The notes under the pieces: model-generated
Database searches by the model: none
The model's input: the letters and a program-made list of their open reading frames with translations, nothing else
Told to the model about the DNA's origin: nothing
In this document: one piece after another, positions 54,501 through 63,264 of the stretch
Layout: each line of letters begins with the position of its first letter
Position numbering within the stretch: the stretch's first letter is position 1
Made by a program: the position numbers and the translations under genes
NCBI RefSeq assembly: GCF_000025865.1
Contig: NC_014002.1
Location: forward strand, 1,178,001 to 1,242,000
Length of the DNA: 64,000 nucleotides
Source of the DNA: Methanohalophilus mahii DSM 5219
GTDB lineage: Archaea > Halobacteriota > Methanosarcinia > Methanosarcinales > Methanosarcinaceae
Direction: 5' to 3'

Positions 54501-54767
54501 TTATGCCAATTCTGCCTGAACCTCACCGTCTTCGAACATTGCTGCCCGTACCCGGATTGAGGAAGGTGGTTTCTCTGCTCCACGATTCCAGACCAATTCA
54601 TTGATACTGCTATCAATTTTGACCTGACCTGGAGACGCTCTCATGTGCCTGACCAGATATTTCTTTACCAGGGTCATCGCACGAGTTGTACGTTTCCATT
54701 TAGGGGCCAGTTTTGCATCCCTGAGCGGGATGGTATAAACCTGTTCTTTTACTATATCATCTGCCAT
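54501..54767 (-). CDS. rpl31e: 50S ribosomal protein L31e
   Basis: 88 residues. [22 protein letters not shown] and [14 protein letters not shown] with NELVWNRG are typical. Three in-frame ATGs lie within 10 bases; MADDIVKEQ (ATG 54767) has the best-spaced ribosome-binding site (GAGGTGA). The L39e stop is 10 bases upstream. Confidence 0.95.
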   Translation of the reverse strand: MADDIVKEQVYTIPLRDAKLAPKWKRTTRAMTLVKKYLVRHMRASPGQVKIDSSINELVWNRGAEKPPSSIRVRAAMFEDGEVQAELA

Positions 54768-54777
54768 TGCCATCACC

Positions 54778-54933
54778 TCATTTCACTTTAAGGCTGTTCC
54801 TTCTCCAGTGCCTTCTCTTGGGATGACTGACAACCTTTCTGTTTGACTTGATAATCGCCCATGTAGGAACCCTCTGGTTCTGTACGTGGGCTTTTGCCAA
54901 TCTCATTTTCTGTCCTTTCGTGTTATGGCTCAC
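54778..54933 (-). CDS. rpl39e: 50S ribosomal protein L39e
   Basis: 51 residues, highly basic: [31 protein letters not shown] and [12 protein letters not shown] are the family sequence. It starts with GTG at 54933, set by AGGTGA 5 bases upstream; the usual length excludes longer readings from 54981. Confidence 0.95.
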   Translation of the reverse strand: MSHNTKGQKMRLAKAHVQNQRVPTWAIIKSNRKVVSHPKRRHWRRNSLKVK

Positions 54934-54997
54934 TTGTCTCACCTGATCCACGTTGCTCTCAAATTTACATTTATAAATCAATTAATGATATAAAATT

Positions 54998-55609
54998 TTA
55001 ATTGGTAGTCTTCTCCTTAATTTTCCTCAACACTCTCGATTGAACGTGTGCGGGAAATATGGAAAGGACCTTTTCATCATTGTATTCCTGTCGAATCAGA
55101 TACCTTAATTCGGTTTCATAATCCGCCTTGGAAATTCTGTCACTCAATCCTTCTTCAACTTCAAGATGCTCACAAACCATTAGATCAACCGCAGCACGGC
55201 CAAACCCTTGCAGAGGGGATACACAATGCACCCCATACCGATCCTCAATGCTGCGTAGTCTGGACATATCCATCCTGGGCACCCGGTCATCACGTCTTAT
55301 CCCGTCAACGATCATATCAACACTACCAAATGCCGCTATTTTTTCAAGAGCATGTGAGTGAATGTGATTAATCGCATTTTTTGGGAAATTGTCTTCAACT
55401 GCCATCTCAAGGGCTTCATCCAAGACTGAACGCTCAAGTTCTACAACCGAATGATCAAAACCCAATTCATCAGCCACTTTACGTGCAATTTTTCCTACAT
55501 CAACGAGGGAAAAAGTGCACGTTACAAGTTCAACATCAAAATATGGATCCAGTAAAATGGCGGATAGGGCACTATCCTTCCCGCCACTAAACATAACCCT
55601 TGCTTTCAT
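54998..55609 (-). CDS. PP-loop ATP pyrophosphatase-like protein
   Basis: 203 residues. FSGGKDSALSAILL at residues 8-21 is the PP-loop of N-type ATP pyrophosphatases, followed by a Rossmann-like alpha/beta core (ELVTCTFSLVDVGKIARKVADELGFDHSVVEL, GSVDMIVDGIRRDDRVPRMD). Such enzymes activate a substrate by adenylation, often for tRNA or thiolation chemistry; the substrate here is unknown. It sits between L39e and PDCD5 in a translation gene row. Confidence 0.8.
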   Translation of the reverse strand: MKARVMFSGGKDSALSAILLDPYFDVELVTCTFSLVDVGKIARKVADELGFDHSVVELERSVLDEALEMAVEDNFPKNAINHIHSHALEKIAAFGSVDMIVDGIRRDDRVPRMDMSRLRSIEDRYGVHCVSPLQGFGRAAVDLMVCEHLEVEEGLSDRISKADYETELRYLIRQEYNDEKVLSIFPAHVQSRVLRKIKEKTTN

Positions 55610-55615
55610 GTCCGA

Positions 55616-55966
55616 TTACAGTCTTGTGATCTTGGGATCATGTTTTTTGGGTTGCATCCGGGTAAGCAGGGCTTTCATTTTCTCATCGTCGATGGTGGAT
55701 TGCAACCGACCATTCTGAGCTAGTCCCACAATCTGGGATTCGACCTGTTCTGCCAGTTCTTTGCGAGACATTTTCAACCTTGTAAGGCGTTCCCTTGCTT
55801 CGGGTGTCGTGACCTGGCGAAGGACAGCATGAATCTTTGCTTCCCTTTCTGCCTGTGCTTGTTCCTGCTGGTATGCAGCCTGTGGATTGTTTTCTTGCTG
55901 GGAGGCTTGCTGCCTCTGCATTTCTTCAAGCCTTTTCCTGCGGATTGCTTCGAGATCATCTGCCAT
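55616..55966 (-). CDS. DNA-binding protein of the PDCD5/TFAR19 family
   Basis: 116 residues. N-terminal charged helix DDLEAIRRKRLEEMQRQQ, a Gln-rich linker, a triple-helix core (VLRQVTTPEARERLTRLKMSRKELAEQVESQIVGLAQNGRL) and basic C-terminal end QPKKHDPKITRL. The archaeal members bind DNA without sequence preference. It is cotranscribed with S19e upstream. Confidence 0.93.
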   Translation of the reverse strand: MADDLEAIRRKRLEEMQRQQASQQENNPQAAYQQEQAQAEREAKIHAVLRQVTTPEARERLTRLKMSRKELAEQVESQIVGLAQNGRLQSTIDDEKMKALLTRMQPKKHDPKITRL

Positions 55967-56026
55967 GGTATAAAACCCCTTTTAAAGAAGAACTGGCTTT
56001 ATTAGCCAACCCGGATTACATTACAT

Positions 56027-56476
56027 TTAGTACTTTTGCATCCCGGGAATTTCAGAAACCAGTTCTTTCTTGATTTCATTAGCTGTATTGTCAAGCAAAG
56101 ACTTTCCTGCTGGAGATGCTACTCTGCCTGCCTTCTGTTTCTTTACGAAACCGGCATCTTCAAGCTGCTGGGCTATTGTACGGGCAACTGCACCGCTACC
56201 CTTTGCTTTCTTAGCAGGGGTTACACGCTTTGCTTTCTTTCCTCCGTATATGGAACGAAGCCTCTGTACACCTACCGGGCCGTCAGTATATATCCTTCTG
56301 AGGACCGCAGCACAGCGAGTATACCACCAGTCGTCTTCCACTGGAGGAAGTTCTCTGTGTGCACCGGTCTTCACATAGGCTGCCCATTCCGGAGGTTGGA
56401 TCTTCTCATTTTCTTTAAGTTTCTCTGCTGTCTTTTTGATAATATCATTAGCAGGGACATCATATGCTGTAGTCAT
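56027..56476 (-). CDS. rps19e: 30S ribosomal protein S19e
   Basis: 149 residues. [21 protein letters not shown], the conserved [31 protein letters not shown] and [14 protein letters not shown] are diagnostic. AAGGAGGATAGA just before the ATG at 56476 fixes the start. First gene of the translation row on this strand. Confidence 0.96.
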   Translation of the reverse strand: MTTAYDVPANDIIKKTAEKLKENEKIQPPEWAAYVKTGAHRELPPVEDDWWYTRCAAVLRRIYTDGPVGVQRLRSIYGGKKAKRVTPAKKAKGSGAVARTIAQQLEDAGFVKKQKAGRVASPAGKSLLDNTANEIKKELVSEIPGMQKY

Positions 56477-56623
56477 TCTATCCTCCTTCAAATAAAGATA
56501 GCATCAGGCATAACGTTTACGACTGACATTCACTGTGAAATGCGCCTGTATATGCACTGGAATAAGACTCTTAAATCTATCGGTTCATATATATGGCTTT
56601 TGGATCGAAATCGTTGCAAACCT

Positions 56624-57895
56624 TTATTTCATGAACGTTTGTTCCCTTCCTGGCCCCACAGAGATATATTTGACCGGAATTCCCATCAATTTTTCAAGGC
56701 GTTCGACATATACCCGGGCCTTTTGAGGCAGATCCTCATAACCAACCACAGAAGTTAAATCTGCATCCCAGCCTTCCATCTCCTCATAAACAGGTACACA
56801 TCTTGCAAGTTGCGAAGTATCTTCCGGTGGATAATCAATTACTTTACCATCCAATTCGTAACCCACACATATTTTTACAGGATCAAGACCTGTCAGTACA
56901 TCCAATTTTGTAAGAGCAGCAGAAGTATAACCATTAAGATAGACTGACTTTTTGGCAAGAGGCATATCAAACCACCCACAACGCCTAGATCTGCCTGTAG
57001 TGGTTCCAAATTCATGGCCTACATCATGCAGGTGCTGGCCTGCGTCACCTTCCTGTTCAGTAGGGAGCGGACCTGCTCCCACACGTGTAATATAAGCTTT
57101 AACGATGGCAAGTACTTCATTCACACGAGTAGGGCCTACACCAAGATTGGCACATGCTGAACCCGCAATGGTACTTGAAGAAGTTACAAATTTTTGAGTA
57201 CCATGGATTACATCCAGATGACTACCCTGTGCCCCTTCAGCAAGTACACTTTTGCCTTCATCAAGCGATTTATTGATCTCATAGGAAACATCGGCAATAT
57301 AAGGAGCGAGTTCCCTGCCCAGGGAAATATACCTGTCCACAAGAGAACTTTCAGTTACAATGGAAGGATCACCACCAATTGCCTTAATTTCCTCTTCCTT
57401 CTGGGGAGCAATATCTGAAAGACGTTGCATAAGGCGTTTTTCATCGACCAGGTCGGAAAAATGAACTTCATCCCTTGCAATCTTATCAATATAGGCAAAT
57501 CCAATACCCCTTTTGGTAGTACCAATCTTTTCCGAACGGGTAGCTTCCCTGAGACCATCGAGTTCTATATGATAAGGCATAATTATGCTTGTCTTGCCAT
57601 CAATACCCAGTTTTTCAGCAGATACTTTTACCCCAGCCTCTTCAAGCATCCGTATCTCTTCTACCATAATTTCCGGATTCAGGACCGTACCCGGTCCAAT
57701 GAGCACCCGGCTGTCAAGAAGAAAACCAGAGGGGATTAGATGTAATTTATATATCTCATCCTTTACCTTGACAGTGTGGCCTGCATTATCGCCGCCTTGA
57801 AACCTGGCAACAATATTATAGTCACCTGCCATCAGGTCTACTACCTTGCCTTTGCCCTCATCGCCGAATTGGGCACCGGTAATTATCGTGAACAT
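56624..57895 (-). CDS. purA: Adenylosuccinate synthetase
   Basis: 423 residues. TIITGAQFGDEGKGK at residues 3-17 holds the GTP loop and catalytic Asp; GGDNAGHTV at about 34, GTTKRGIGFAY at about 130, EGAQGSHLDV at about 220, TTGRSRRCGWFD at about 295 and LTKLDVLTGLD at about 330. It joins IMP and aspartate in AMP synthesis. No clear ribosome-binding site precedes the ATG; a leaderless transcript is possible. Confidence 0.96.
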   Translation of the reverse strand: MFTIITGAQFGDEGKGKVVDLMAGDYNIVARFQGGDNAGHTVKVKDEIYKLHLIPSGFLLDSRVLIGPGTVLNPEIMVEEIRMLEEAGVKVSAEKLGIDGKTSIIMPYHIELDGLREATRSEKIGTTKRGIGFAYIDKIARDEVHFSDLVDEKRLMQRLSDIAPQKEEEIKAIGGDPSIVTESSLVDRYISLGRELAPYIADVSYEINKSLDEGKSVLAEGAQGSHLDVIHGTQKFVTSSSTIAGSACANLGVGPTRVNEVLAIVKAYITRVGAGPLPTEQEGDAGQHLHDVGHEFGTTTGRSRRCGWFDMPLAKKSVYLNGYTSAALTKLDVLTGLDPVKICVGYELDGKVIDYPPEDTSQLARCVPVYEEMEGWDADLTSVVGYEDLPQKARVYVERLEKLMGIPVKYISVGPGREQTFMK

Positions 57896-58031
57896 ATTTG
57901 GCAGGATTGTATTATATCCATAATAATGTTTTGTTCAGAATGCCATGCCATAGAGGCATATAAATGCAGAACAAAAGCAAATCACCACAGTTAAGAAGAT
58001 TTATAATCAAAAAATTCAATCTAGGTAACAC

Positions 58032-58325
58032 ATGTATGTATATATTGCAATTGCAGCATATTTTGTGGTATTATTCCTTACATTAAGGGATATAAGAATA
58101 TACCGCCGCACTCGCTTCCAATCATACCGAAAAGGAGCTATGAAAGGAATTGCCGCATCCACTATCGTATTGATAGGAGCTCTTATCACACCCCTAAATC
58201 CAAATGCAGGGCTTTTGTTAGTGCTTGTTGGCATGTTCCTGAATAAGAAAGGTACAAGGGAAAAAGTATTCAGTGATGCAAATGCGACCGAAAGAATGCT
58301 GGGTAAAACCGACCTGCAGCAGTGA
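58032..58325 (+). CDS. Small membrane protein of unknown function
   Basis: 97 residues, with helices at about 3-20 (YIAIAAYFVVLFLTL), 40-55 (ASTIVLIGALI) and 60-76 (AGLLLVLVGMFL), separated by a basic loop (RIYRRTRFQSYRK). The charged C-terminus is cytoplasmic by the positive-inside rule. I do not recognise the family. AGGTAACA before ATG 58032 and a TATA-like box near 58001 support expression, divergent from purA. Confidence 0.7.
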   Translation: MYVYIAIAAYFVVLFLTLRDIRIYRRTRFQSYRKGAMKGIAASTIVLIGALITPLNPNAGLLLVLVGMFLNKKGTREKVFSDANATERMLGKTDLQQ

Positions 58326-58353
58326 ACTTATAACACACTACAATATCCAAAAG

Positions 58354-58362
58354 TTATAAATA
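58354..58362 (+). promoter_or_regulatory. Strong promoter for rps17e and dapAB
   Basis: TTATAAATA with a purine-rich BRE (CCAAAAG) directly upstream is a near-ideal archaeal promoter. Predicted start near 58386, about 40 bases before S17e. Confidence 0.65.
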
Positions 58363-58426
58363 CCTAAAGCTGGTTCAAAAAAGAAGAATTAACTACTAAC
58401 TATCCAATTATATGGAGTTATAAATT

Positions 58427-58621
58427 ATGGGAAATATTAGACAAAACAATATTAAGAACATAACCTCACGTCTGCTTACCAACCACGGAAATGTATTCAC
58501 ATCTAATTTCGATGATAACAAGCTTCTTGTTGCGAAATACACCACAATCGAGAGTAAAGTAATAAGAAATCGTGTTGCAGGCTACGTGACAAGAAAGATC
58601 AATCACAAGAGACATGAGTGA
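58427..58621 (+). CDS. rps17e: 30S ribosomal protein S17e
   Basis: 64 residues: [39 protein letters not shown] and the terminal KHKR-like end are the family pattern. GGAGT precedes the ATG. The dapA reading begins at or just after its stop, so ribosomal and lysine genes share a transcript. Confidence 0.95.
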   Translation: MGNIRQNNIKNITSRLLTNHGNVFTSNFDDNKLLVAKYTTIESKVIRNRVAGYVTRKINHKRHE

Positions 58622-58640
58622 AACCGGAGCTGGTTTTTTT

Positions 58641-59516
58641 ATGTTTGAAGGAGTTCTACCGGCTCTTATAACCCCTTTCACAAAAGACAATACCATTGAC
58701 ATCAGTGGTCTTAAACAAAATATAAGATACGCTGAAGAGGGAGGTGTCAGTGGAGTTGTAGCTTGTGGAACTACAGGTGAATCCGCCACCCTTTCTACAG
58801 TTGAACACAAAAAAGTGATCAATACTGCAGTGGAATGTGCCAATGTGCCGGTGATTGCGGGTACCGGATCAAACAATACAGTTGAAGCCGTAGAACTTAC
58901 AAAACATGCTGCTGATGCCGGAGCAGGGGGAGCACTTATTATATCCCCATACTACAACAAGCCCAATAATGCAGGACTGATCCGCCACTTCACTGCAGTC
59001 GCAGAAGCAGCAGACATTCCCATCATATTATACAATGTACCTTCCAGAACCGGGCAGGACATCCCCCTGGAAGTAATTGTCGAACTTGCCAAGATTGACA
59101 ACATAGTTGCGATCAAGGAAGCAAGCGGAAGTATCCCCAAAATCTCAGAAATAATTGAAAACACGACGGATGAAGATTTCAGCGTGATTTCTGGAGAGGA
59201 TGACCTTACATTCCCTGTTGTTGCCCTGGGCGGAGTAGGAGTAATTTCAGTTGTTGCAAATGTAGTTCCAAAGACAGTGTCCGATATGGTAGAAGCTGCT
59301 CTTAAAGGCGATATGGCAGCTGCCAGGAAAAAGCATTATGAACTTGCACCCCTCACTCGTGCCCTGTTTACTGAAACCAACCCTATACCTGTCAAACGTG
59401 CAATGGAAATGATGGGTATGCCAGCAGGTCCACTGAGAGCACCACTGGCACCTATCTTGCCGGAAAATGAAAGGATACTGGAAGAAGCATTAAAAGGGAT
59501 CGGGTGTCTCAAATGA
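58641..59516 (+). CDS. dapA: 4-hydroxy-tetrahydrodipicolinate synthase
   Basis: 291 residues, TIM barrel. VLPALITPFTKDN, CGTTGESATLS (pyruvate site) at about 42, YYNKPNNAGLIRHF at about 107, YNVPSRTG with the proton-relay Tyr at about 134, and the Schiff-base Lys in IVAIKEASG at about 162. It joins pyruvate and aspartate semialdehyde. ATG 58641 gives the usual length; ATG 58614, overlapping rps17e by 8 bases, would add nine residues. It overlaps dapB by 4 bases. Confidence 0.95.
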   Translation: MFEGVLPALITPFTKDNTIDISGLKQNIRYAEEGGVSGVVACGTTGESATLSTVEHKKVINTAVECANVPVIAGTGSNNTVEAVELTKHAADAGAGGALIISPYYNKPNNAGLIRHFTAVAEAADIPIILYNVPSRTGQDIPLEVIVELAKIDNIVAIKEASGSIPKISEIIENTTDEDFSVISGEDDLTFPVVALGGVGVISVVANVVPKTVSDMVEAALKGDMAAARKKHYELAPLTRALFTETNPIPVKRAMEMMGMPAGPLRAPLAPILPENERILEEALKGIGCLK

Positions 59517-60304
59517 TACAGGCAGGAGTAATCGGAGCCTCCGGGAAAATGGGTGGCCTGATTATACAGAATATCGTCAGAAGTGAAGGCATTGAGCTGT
59601 CCACTGCATTTGACCTGAATAAAATCGGTGAAGATGCAGGAGATGTGGCCGGCACTGGAAAACTCGGTGTTCCAATTACCAGCGTAGAAGACCTTGGAGA
59701 AATCCTCAAAGAAAGCAAAACCGACGTCCTAATTGATTTTACCATTGCAGGAGCAACTGCTTCCAATGCACCAATCGTCGCCGCAAGTGGTGTTAATCTT
59801 ATTATAGGGACTACTGGTTTTAGCGAAGAACAAAAGGAAGCAATAGAAGAGAGTATCCTTAAAAACGGTGTATCAGCCGTTATTGCTCCAAATTATGCGG
59901 TTGGCGTCAATGTATTTTTCAAAATTATCGAGGAAGCGGCCAAGTACCTTCCCGATTATGACATAGAGGTAATTGAAGCACACCATAACCGGAAACAGGA
60001 CGCACCTAGTGGAACTGCAATGAGAGCTGCAGAGGTTATCGGTAAAACCGTTGGACGTGAAGATTACATATTTGGCCGCCAGGGCAACGCACCTCGTAAA
60101 AATGAGATTGGCATTCATGCAATACGAGGAGGAGATATTGCCGGTGACCACACCATCCTTTTTGCCGGAGAAGGTGAAAGGATTGAAATTAAACACCAGG
60201 CACATTCTCGCGATGCATTCGCCGCAGGTGCTGTAAAAGCCGCAATGTGGTTAAAAGGCAAAAAATCCGGCATTTATTCCATGGAAGATATCCTGGGACT
60301 GTAA
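59513..60304 (+). CDS. dapB: 4-hydroxy-tetrahydrodipicolinate reductase
   Basis: 263 residues. Rossmann motif AGVIGASGKMGGLI at 4-17, DFTIAGAT at about 76, GTTGF at about 99, VIEAHHNRKQDAPSGTAM with the catalytic His-His and Lys at about 152-169, and GEGERIEIKHQAHSR. It is the second step of lysine synthesis with NAD(P)H. The ATG overlaps the dapA stop (ATGA), so translation is coupled. Confidence 0.95.
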   Translation: MIQAGVIGASGKMGGLIIQNIVRSEGIELSTAFDLNKIGEDAGDVAGTGKLGVPITSVEDLGEILKESKTDVLIDFTIAGATASNAPIVAASGVNLIIGTTGFSEEQKEAIEESILKNGVSAVIAPNYAVGVNVFFKIIEEAAKYLPDYDIEVIEAHHNRKQDAPSGTAMRAAEVIGKTVGREDYIFGRQGNAPRKNEIGIHAIRGGDIAGDHTILFAGEGERIEIKHQAHSRDAFAAGAVKAAMWLKGKKSGIYSMEDILGL

Positions 60305-60305
60305 A

Positions 60306-60779
60306 TTAAAGGAGATGATCTGCAATATTTTCACAGATCACTCTTTCACAATAGCCACAGCGTAATTCGATTTTGCCTTCCCGGGTATCCACATCAAATT
60401 TAGATTCAATGGGTTCATTACTGTTGGAAATACAATTTGGATTGATACATTTTACAACACCTTCTACATGAGAAGGTATACCCACCTGATTCTTTTCCTG
60501 AACATCATAATCCCGGATTATATTGATAGTCGCACCAGGGGAAATAAGAGATATTTTATCCACCTCACTACTCACAAGTTCACGTCCTTCTATTTTGACC
60601 ACATCTTTTCTTCCATATGAACCGGGGGCATTAATCAGGATGCTGACAATTCCCCATGAAGTTCCGGTTATGCCCAGAATCTTGAGAACATTGAGAGCCT
60701 GACCGGCTGTAATATGATCAATGACTGTGCCTGAACATATGGGTTGTACACGAATTTCTTTTTTTGCCACCTCACTCAT
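60306..60779 (-). CDS. pyrI: Aspartate carbamoyltransferase regulatory chain
   Basis: 157 residues. VQPICSGTVIDHITAGQALNVL is the nucleotide-binding domain; the zinc site is CINPNCISN with RCGYCERVI at about 112-147. It binds the catalytic chain and gives feedback control by CTP and ATP. It overlaps the end of pyrB (ATGA). Confidence 0.95.
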   Translation of the reverse strand: MSEVAKKEIRVQPICSGTVIDHITAGQALNVLKILGITGTSWGIVSILINAPGSYGRKDVVKIEGRELVSSEVDKISLISPGATINIIRDYDVQEKNQVGIPSHVEGVVKCINPNCISNSNEPIESKFDVDTREGKIELRCGYCERVICENIADHLL

Positions 60780-61702
60780 TCAAAAACCCCCATTACAAGA
60801 CAAAGTAAAGCCATCCTTATTGGAACACCATAAAATGATTGGTCGAAGTACGAAGCATGGGGTGTCTCGTCAACTTGAGGTGTGATTTCGTTTGTTCGGG
60901 GCAGTGGATGCATAATCCGCAGGTTTTCCTTTGCATTTTTCAATACTTCAGGTGTAATCTGAAGACGATTCGCAACTTTCTGATATTCTGCCGGATCAGG
61001 AAAACGTTCTTTCTGAATCCGCGTCATATAAAGTACCTCCACGTCCTGTATGGCATCTTCAATGGAATCAGCCTCTATTACCTTAATATTTTTCTTTTTG
61101 AGATCCTCGATAATCTCTGAAGGCATTGAAAGTTCCGGTGGGGATACCAGGGTTATCTCAGCACCATAAAAGGAAAGGGCATAGCAAAGCGAATGTACAG
61201 TTCTGCCATATTTGAGATCGCCTGCAAGAGCTATTTTTAAGCCTTCAAGATGGCTTTCGCGCTTGATAGTATAGAGATCGAGAAAAGTCTGTGTCGGATG
61301 ATGGCCAGCACCATCGCCTGCATTGAGTATAGGCACTGCAGAAAATTCCGAAGCCAGCCGAGCGGCACCTTCCATAGGATGGCGAAGGACAATGGCATTA
61401 CTGTAACCAGCTACAACCCTTATGGTATCGGCAAGGGTTTCACCCTTTGCAACAGAACTTGCATCGACCGAACCAAGACTAAGCACTTCCCCGCCAAGCC
61501 GCATCATGGCAGCCTCAAAAGACATCCTTGTACGGGTACTGGGTTCAAAAAAAAGGACACCAAGCACCTTGCCTTTTAAGAGATCTGAACTTGACTTTGA
61601 CCTGGCAATTGGTTCCATTTCTTCGGCGACCTCCAGAACATGGTCAATCATATCACGTGTGAATTCTTTCATAGAAATGATATGCATATCCTCAAATGGC
61701 AT
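60776..61702 (-). CDS. pyrB: Aspartate carbamoyltransferase catalytic chain
   Basis: 308 residues. FEPSTRTRMSFEAAM (carbamoyl-phosphate site) at about 52, VLRHPMEGAARLA at about 103, GAGHHPTQTFLDLYTI at about 130, and HPLPRTNEI at about 263. First committed step of pyrimidine synthesis. ATG 61702 follows GGAG with good spacing; the preceding TTG adds one residue. It shares an operon with pyrI. Confidence 0.96.
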   Translation of the reverse strand: MPFEDMHIISMKEFTRDMIDHVLEVAEEMEPIARSKSSSDLLKGKVLGVLFFEPSTRTRMSFEAAMMRLGGEVLSLGSVDASSVAKGETLADTIRVVAGYSNAIVLRHPMEGAARLASEFSAVPILNAGDGAGHHPTQTFLDLYTIKRESHLEGLKIALAGDLKYGRTVHSLCYALSFYGAEITLVSPPELSMPSEIIEDLKKKNIKVIEADSIEDAIQDVEVLYMTRIQKERFPDPAEYQKVANRLQITPEVLKNAKENLRIMHPLPRTNEITPQVDETPHASYFDQSFYGVPIRMALLCLVMGVFE

Positions 61703-61900
61703 CAAAATGCATCTCCTTGCAGATTAAAACTTTAGAAGTTAGTTTCATAATAATCAACCGCAGGCGTTTTTTATTCCTATGCGAATATTTGCGGATAGCG
61801 TATAAACTTATTGCCAATTATCATGTTATTTAACAATTGATTCTTTCCGATGACCTCGTGATATAGTGCTCACGGCAACATCAAAGACTAATCTGGAAAA

Positions 61901-61938
61901 CTTTATAGTGATCCACTTCTATTCTCCAGCCTGGAGAA
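61901..61938 (+). promoter_or_regulatory. HPS promoter with a palindromic operator-like site
   Basis: A TATA-like CTTTATAGTG (61901-61910) is followed by a 17-base palindrome, TTCTCCAG-C-CTGGAGAA (61922-61938), which lies on the predicted transcription start near 61930. The rest of 61703-61900 shows no gene. Confidence 0.55.
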
Positions 61939-61980
61939 ATCACAACCATAATTCCAAATAAAAATTAACAAGGTGATCCT

Positions 61981-63264
61981 ATTAAAACCATAATCCAGCT
62001 TGCTCTTGATATTTTGGAGATCGATAGAGCTGTGCAGATTGCAAAGGAAGCAGTCAAGGGAGGTATCGACTGGATTGAGATCGGAACCCCTCTGATAAAG
62101 AGTGAGGGAATGGACGCCATTCGTACTCTAAGGAAAAACTTTCCCGAACACACCATCGTGGCAGATATGAAGATTGCAGATACCGGCAGCCTGGAAGTTG
62201 AAATGGCTGCAAAAGCCGGTGCAGATATCGTTATGGTTATGGCAACAGCCGACGACTCAACGATTAAGGATGCACTGCTGGCCGCACAAAAATATGGAGT
62301 TCGACTCATGGCAGATCTAATTAGCACCCCAAAACCTGTTCAAAGGGCTGTGGAATTAGACAGGATAGGCGTGGACATCATCAATATTCACATGGGGATA
62401 GACCAGCAGATGACCGGAAAAACACCGGTAGATCTTGTTTTTGAAGTTGCCTCCAAAACCAGGGCTGATATTGCTGTAGCAGGTGGACTGGATGAGCAGA
62501 CTGCAGCCCGTTCTGTAGAAGCAGGTGCTGACATTGTCATTGTGGGTGGTAATATAATTCGTTCTGATAATGTAACGGAAGCCTCCAAAAAAATTCGCCG
62601 TAGTGTAGATAATCCACAATTAAAACAGGCAAAAACGCCCGATATGGACGAAGAAATACACAAATTATTCATGGAAACTTCCACACCTAATATTTCAGAT
62701 GCCATGCATCGACAGGGTGCCATGAAAAACATCAAACCAATGCTAAATGATACCAAAATGGTCGGACCAGCTATAACGGTGCAGACATTTGAAGGGGACT
62801 GGGCAAAAACAGTGGAAGCGATAGATGAAGCAAAGGAGGGGGATGTTATTGTGATCTACAACGCAAGTCCACATATAGCACCCTGGGGAGGGCTGGCAAC
62901 TCTGAGCAGCCTCAACCGGGGAATTGCAGGGATTGTAATCGATGGTGCGGTAAGAGATATAGAGGAGATACGCAAAATAGGGCTTCCGGTATTTGCCACT
63001 TCCAATGTACCAAACGCAGGCGATCCTAAGGGTTTTGGGGAAGTTAATGCGCTGATTAACTGTGGCGGGCAAAAGGTCAAACCCGGCGATTACATCATCG
63101 GTGATGATAACGGGGTTGTTGTAGTACCTGCAGAAAGAGCATACGAGATTGCAAGGCGAGCAAAGGAAGTCCAAAAAACCGAAGAAAGATTATTTGATGA
63201 AATCCGTAGAGGAAGGACGCTTTCCGAAATTATTAAACTCAAAAAATGGGAGAAGCAAAAATGA
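61981..63264 (+). CDS. 3-hexulose-6-phosphate synthase/RraA-like fusion protein
   Basis: About 427 residues. Residues 1-210 are a HUMPS-family TIM barrel: [55 protein letters not shown] and [25 protein letters not shown]. Residues 220-427 are an RraA-like domain ([48 protein letters not shown]). HPS interconverts ribulose 5-phosphate and formaldehyde with hexulose 6-phosphate, and in archaea supports pentose formation. No ATG, GTG or TTG lies between an in-frame stop (61966) and TTG 62014, yet the first strand with its conserved Asp needs the upstream codons. ATT 61981, behind GGTGATC, aligns with the usual Met. The stop overlaps the next gene by 4 bases. Confidence 0.85.
   Translation: MKTIIQLALDILEIDRAVQIAKEAVKGGIDWIEIGTPLIKSEGMDAIRTLRKNFPEHTIVADMKIADTGSLEVEMAAKAGADIVMVMATADDSTIKDALLAAQKYGVRLMADLISTPKPVQRAVELDRIGVDIINIHMGIDQQMTGKTPVDLVFEVASKTRADIAVAGGLDEQTAARSVEAGADIVIVGGNIIRSDNVTEASKKIRRSVDNPQLKQAKTPDMDEEIHKLFMETSTPNISDAMHRQGAMKNIKPMLNDTKMVGPAITVQTFEGDWAKTVEAIDEAKEGDVIVIYNASPHIAPWGGLATLSSLNRGIAGIVIDGAVRDIEEIRKIGLPVFATSNVPNAGDPKGFGEVNALINCGGQKVKPGDYIIGDDNGVVVVPAERAYEIARRAKEVQKTEERLFDEIRRGRTLSEIIKLKKWEKQK

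Noticed and set aside
62014-62016. TTG 62014 as start of the HPS-RraA fusion
   Set aside because: It would remove the first beta strand with the conserved catalytic Asp, and it has no ribosome-binding site.
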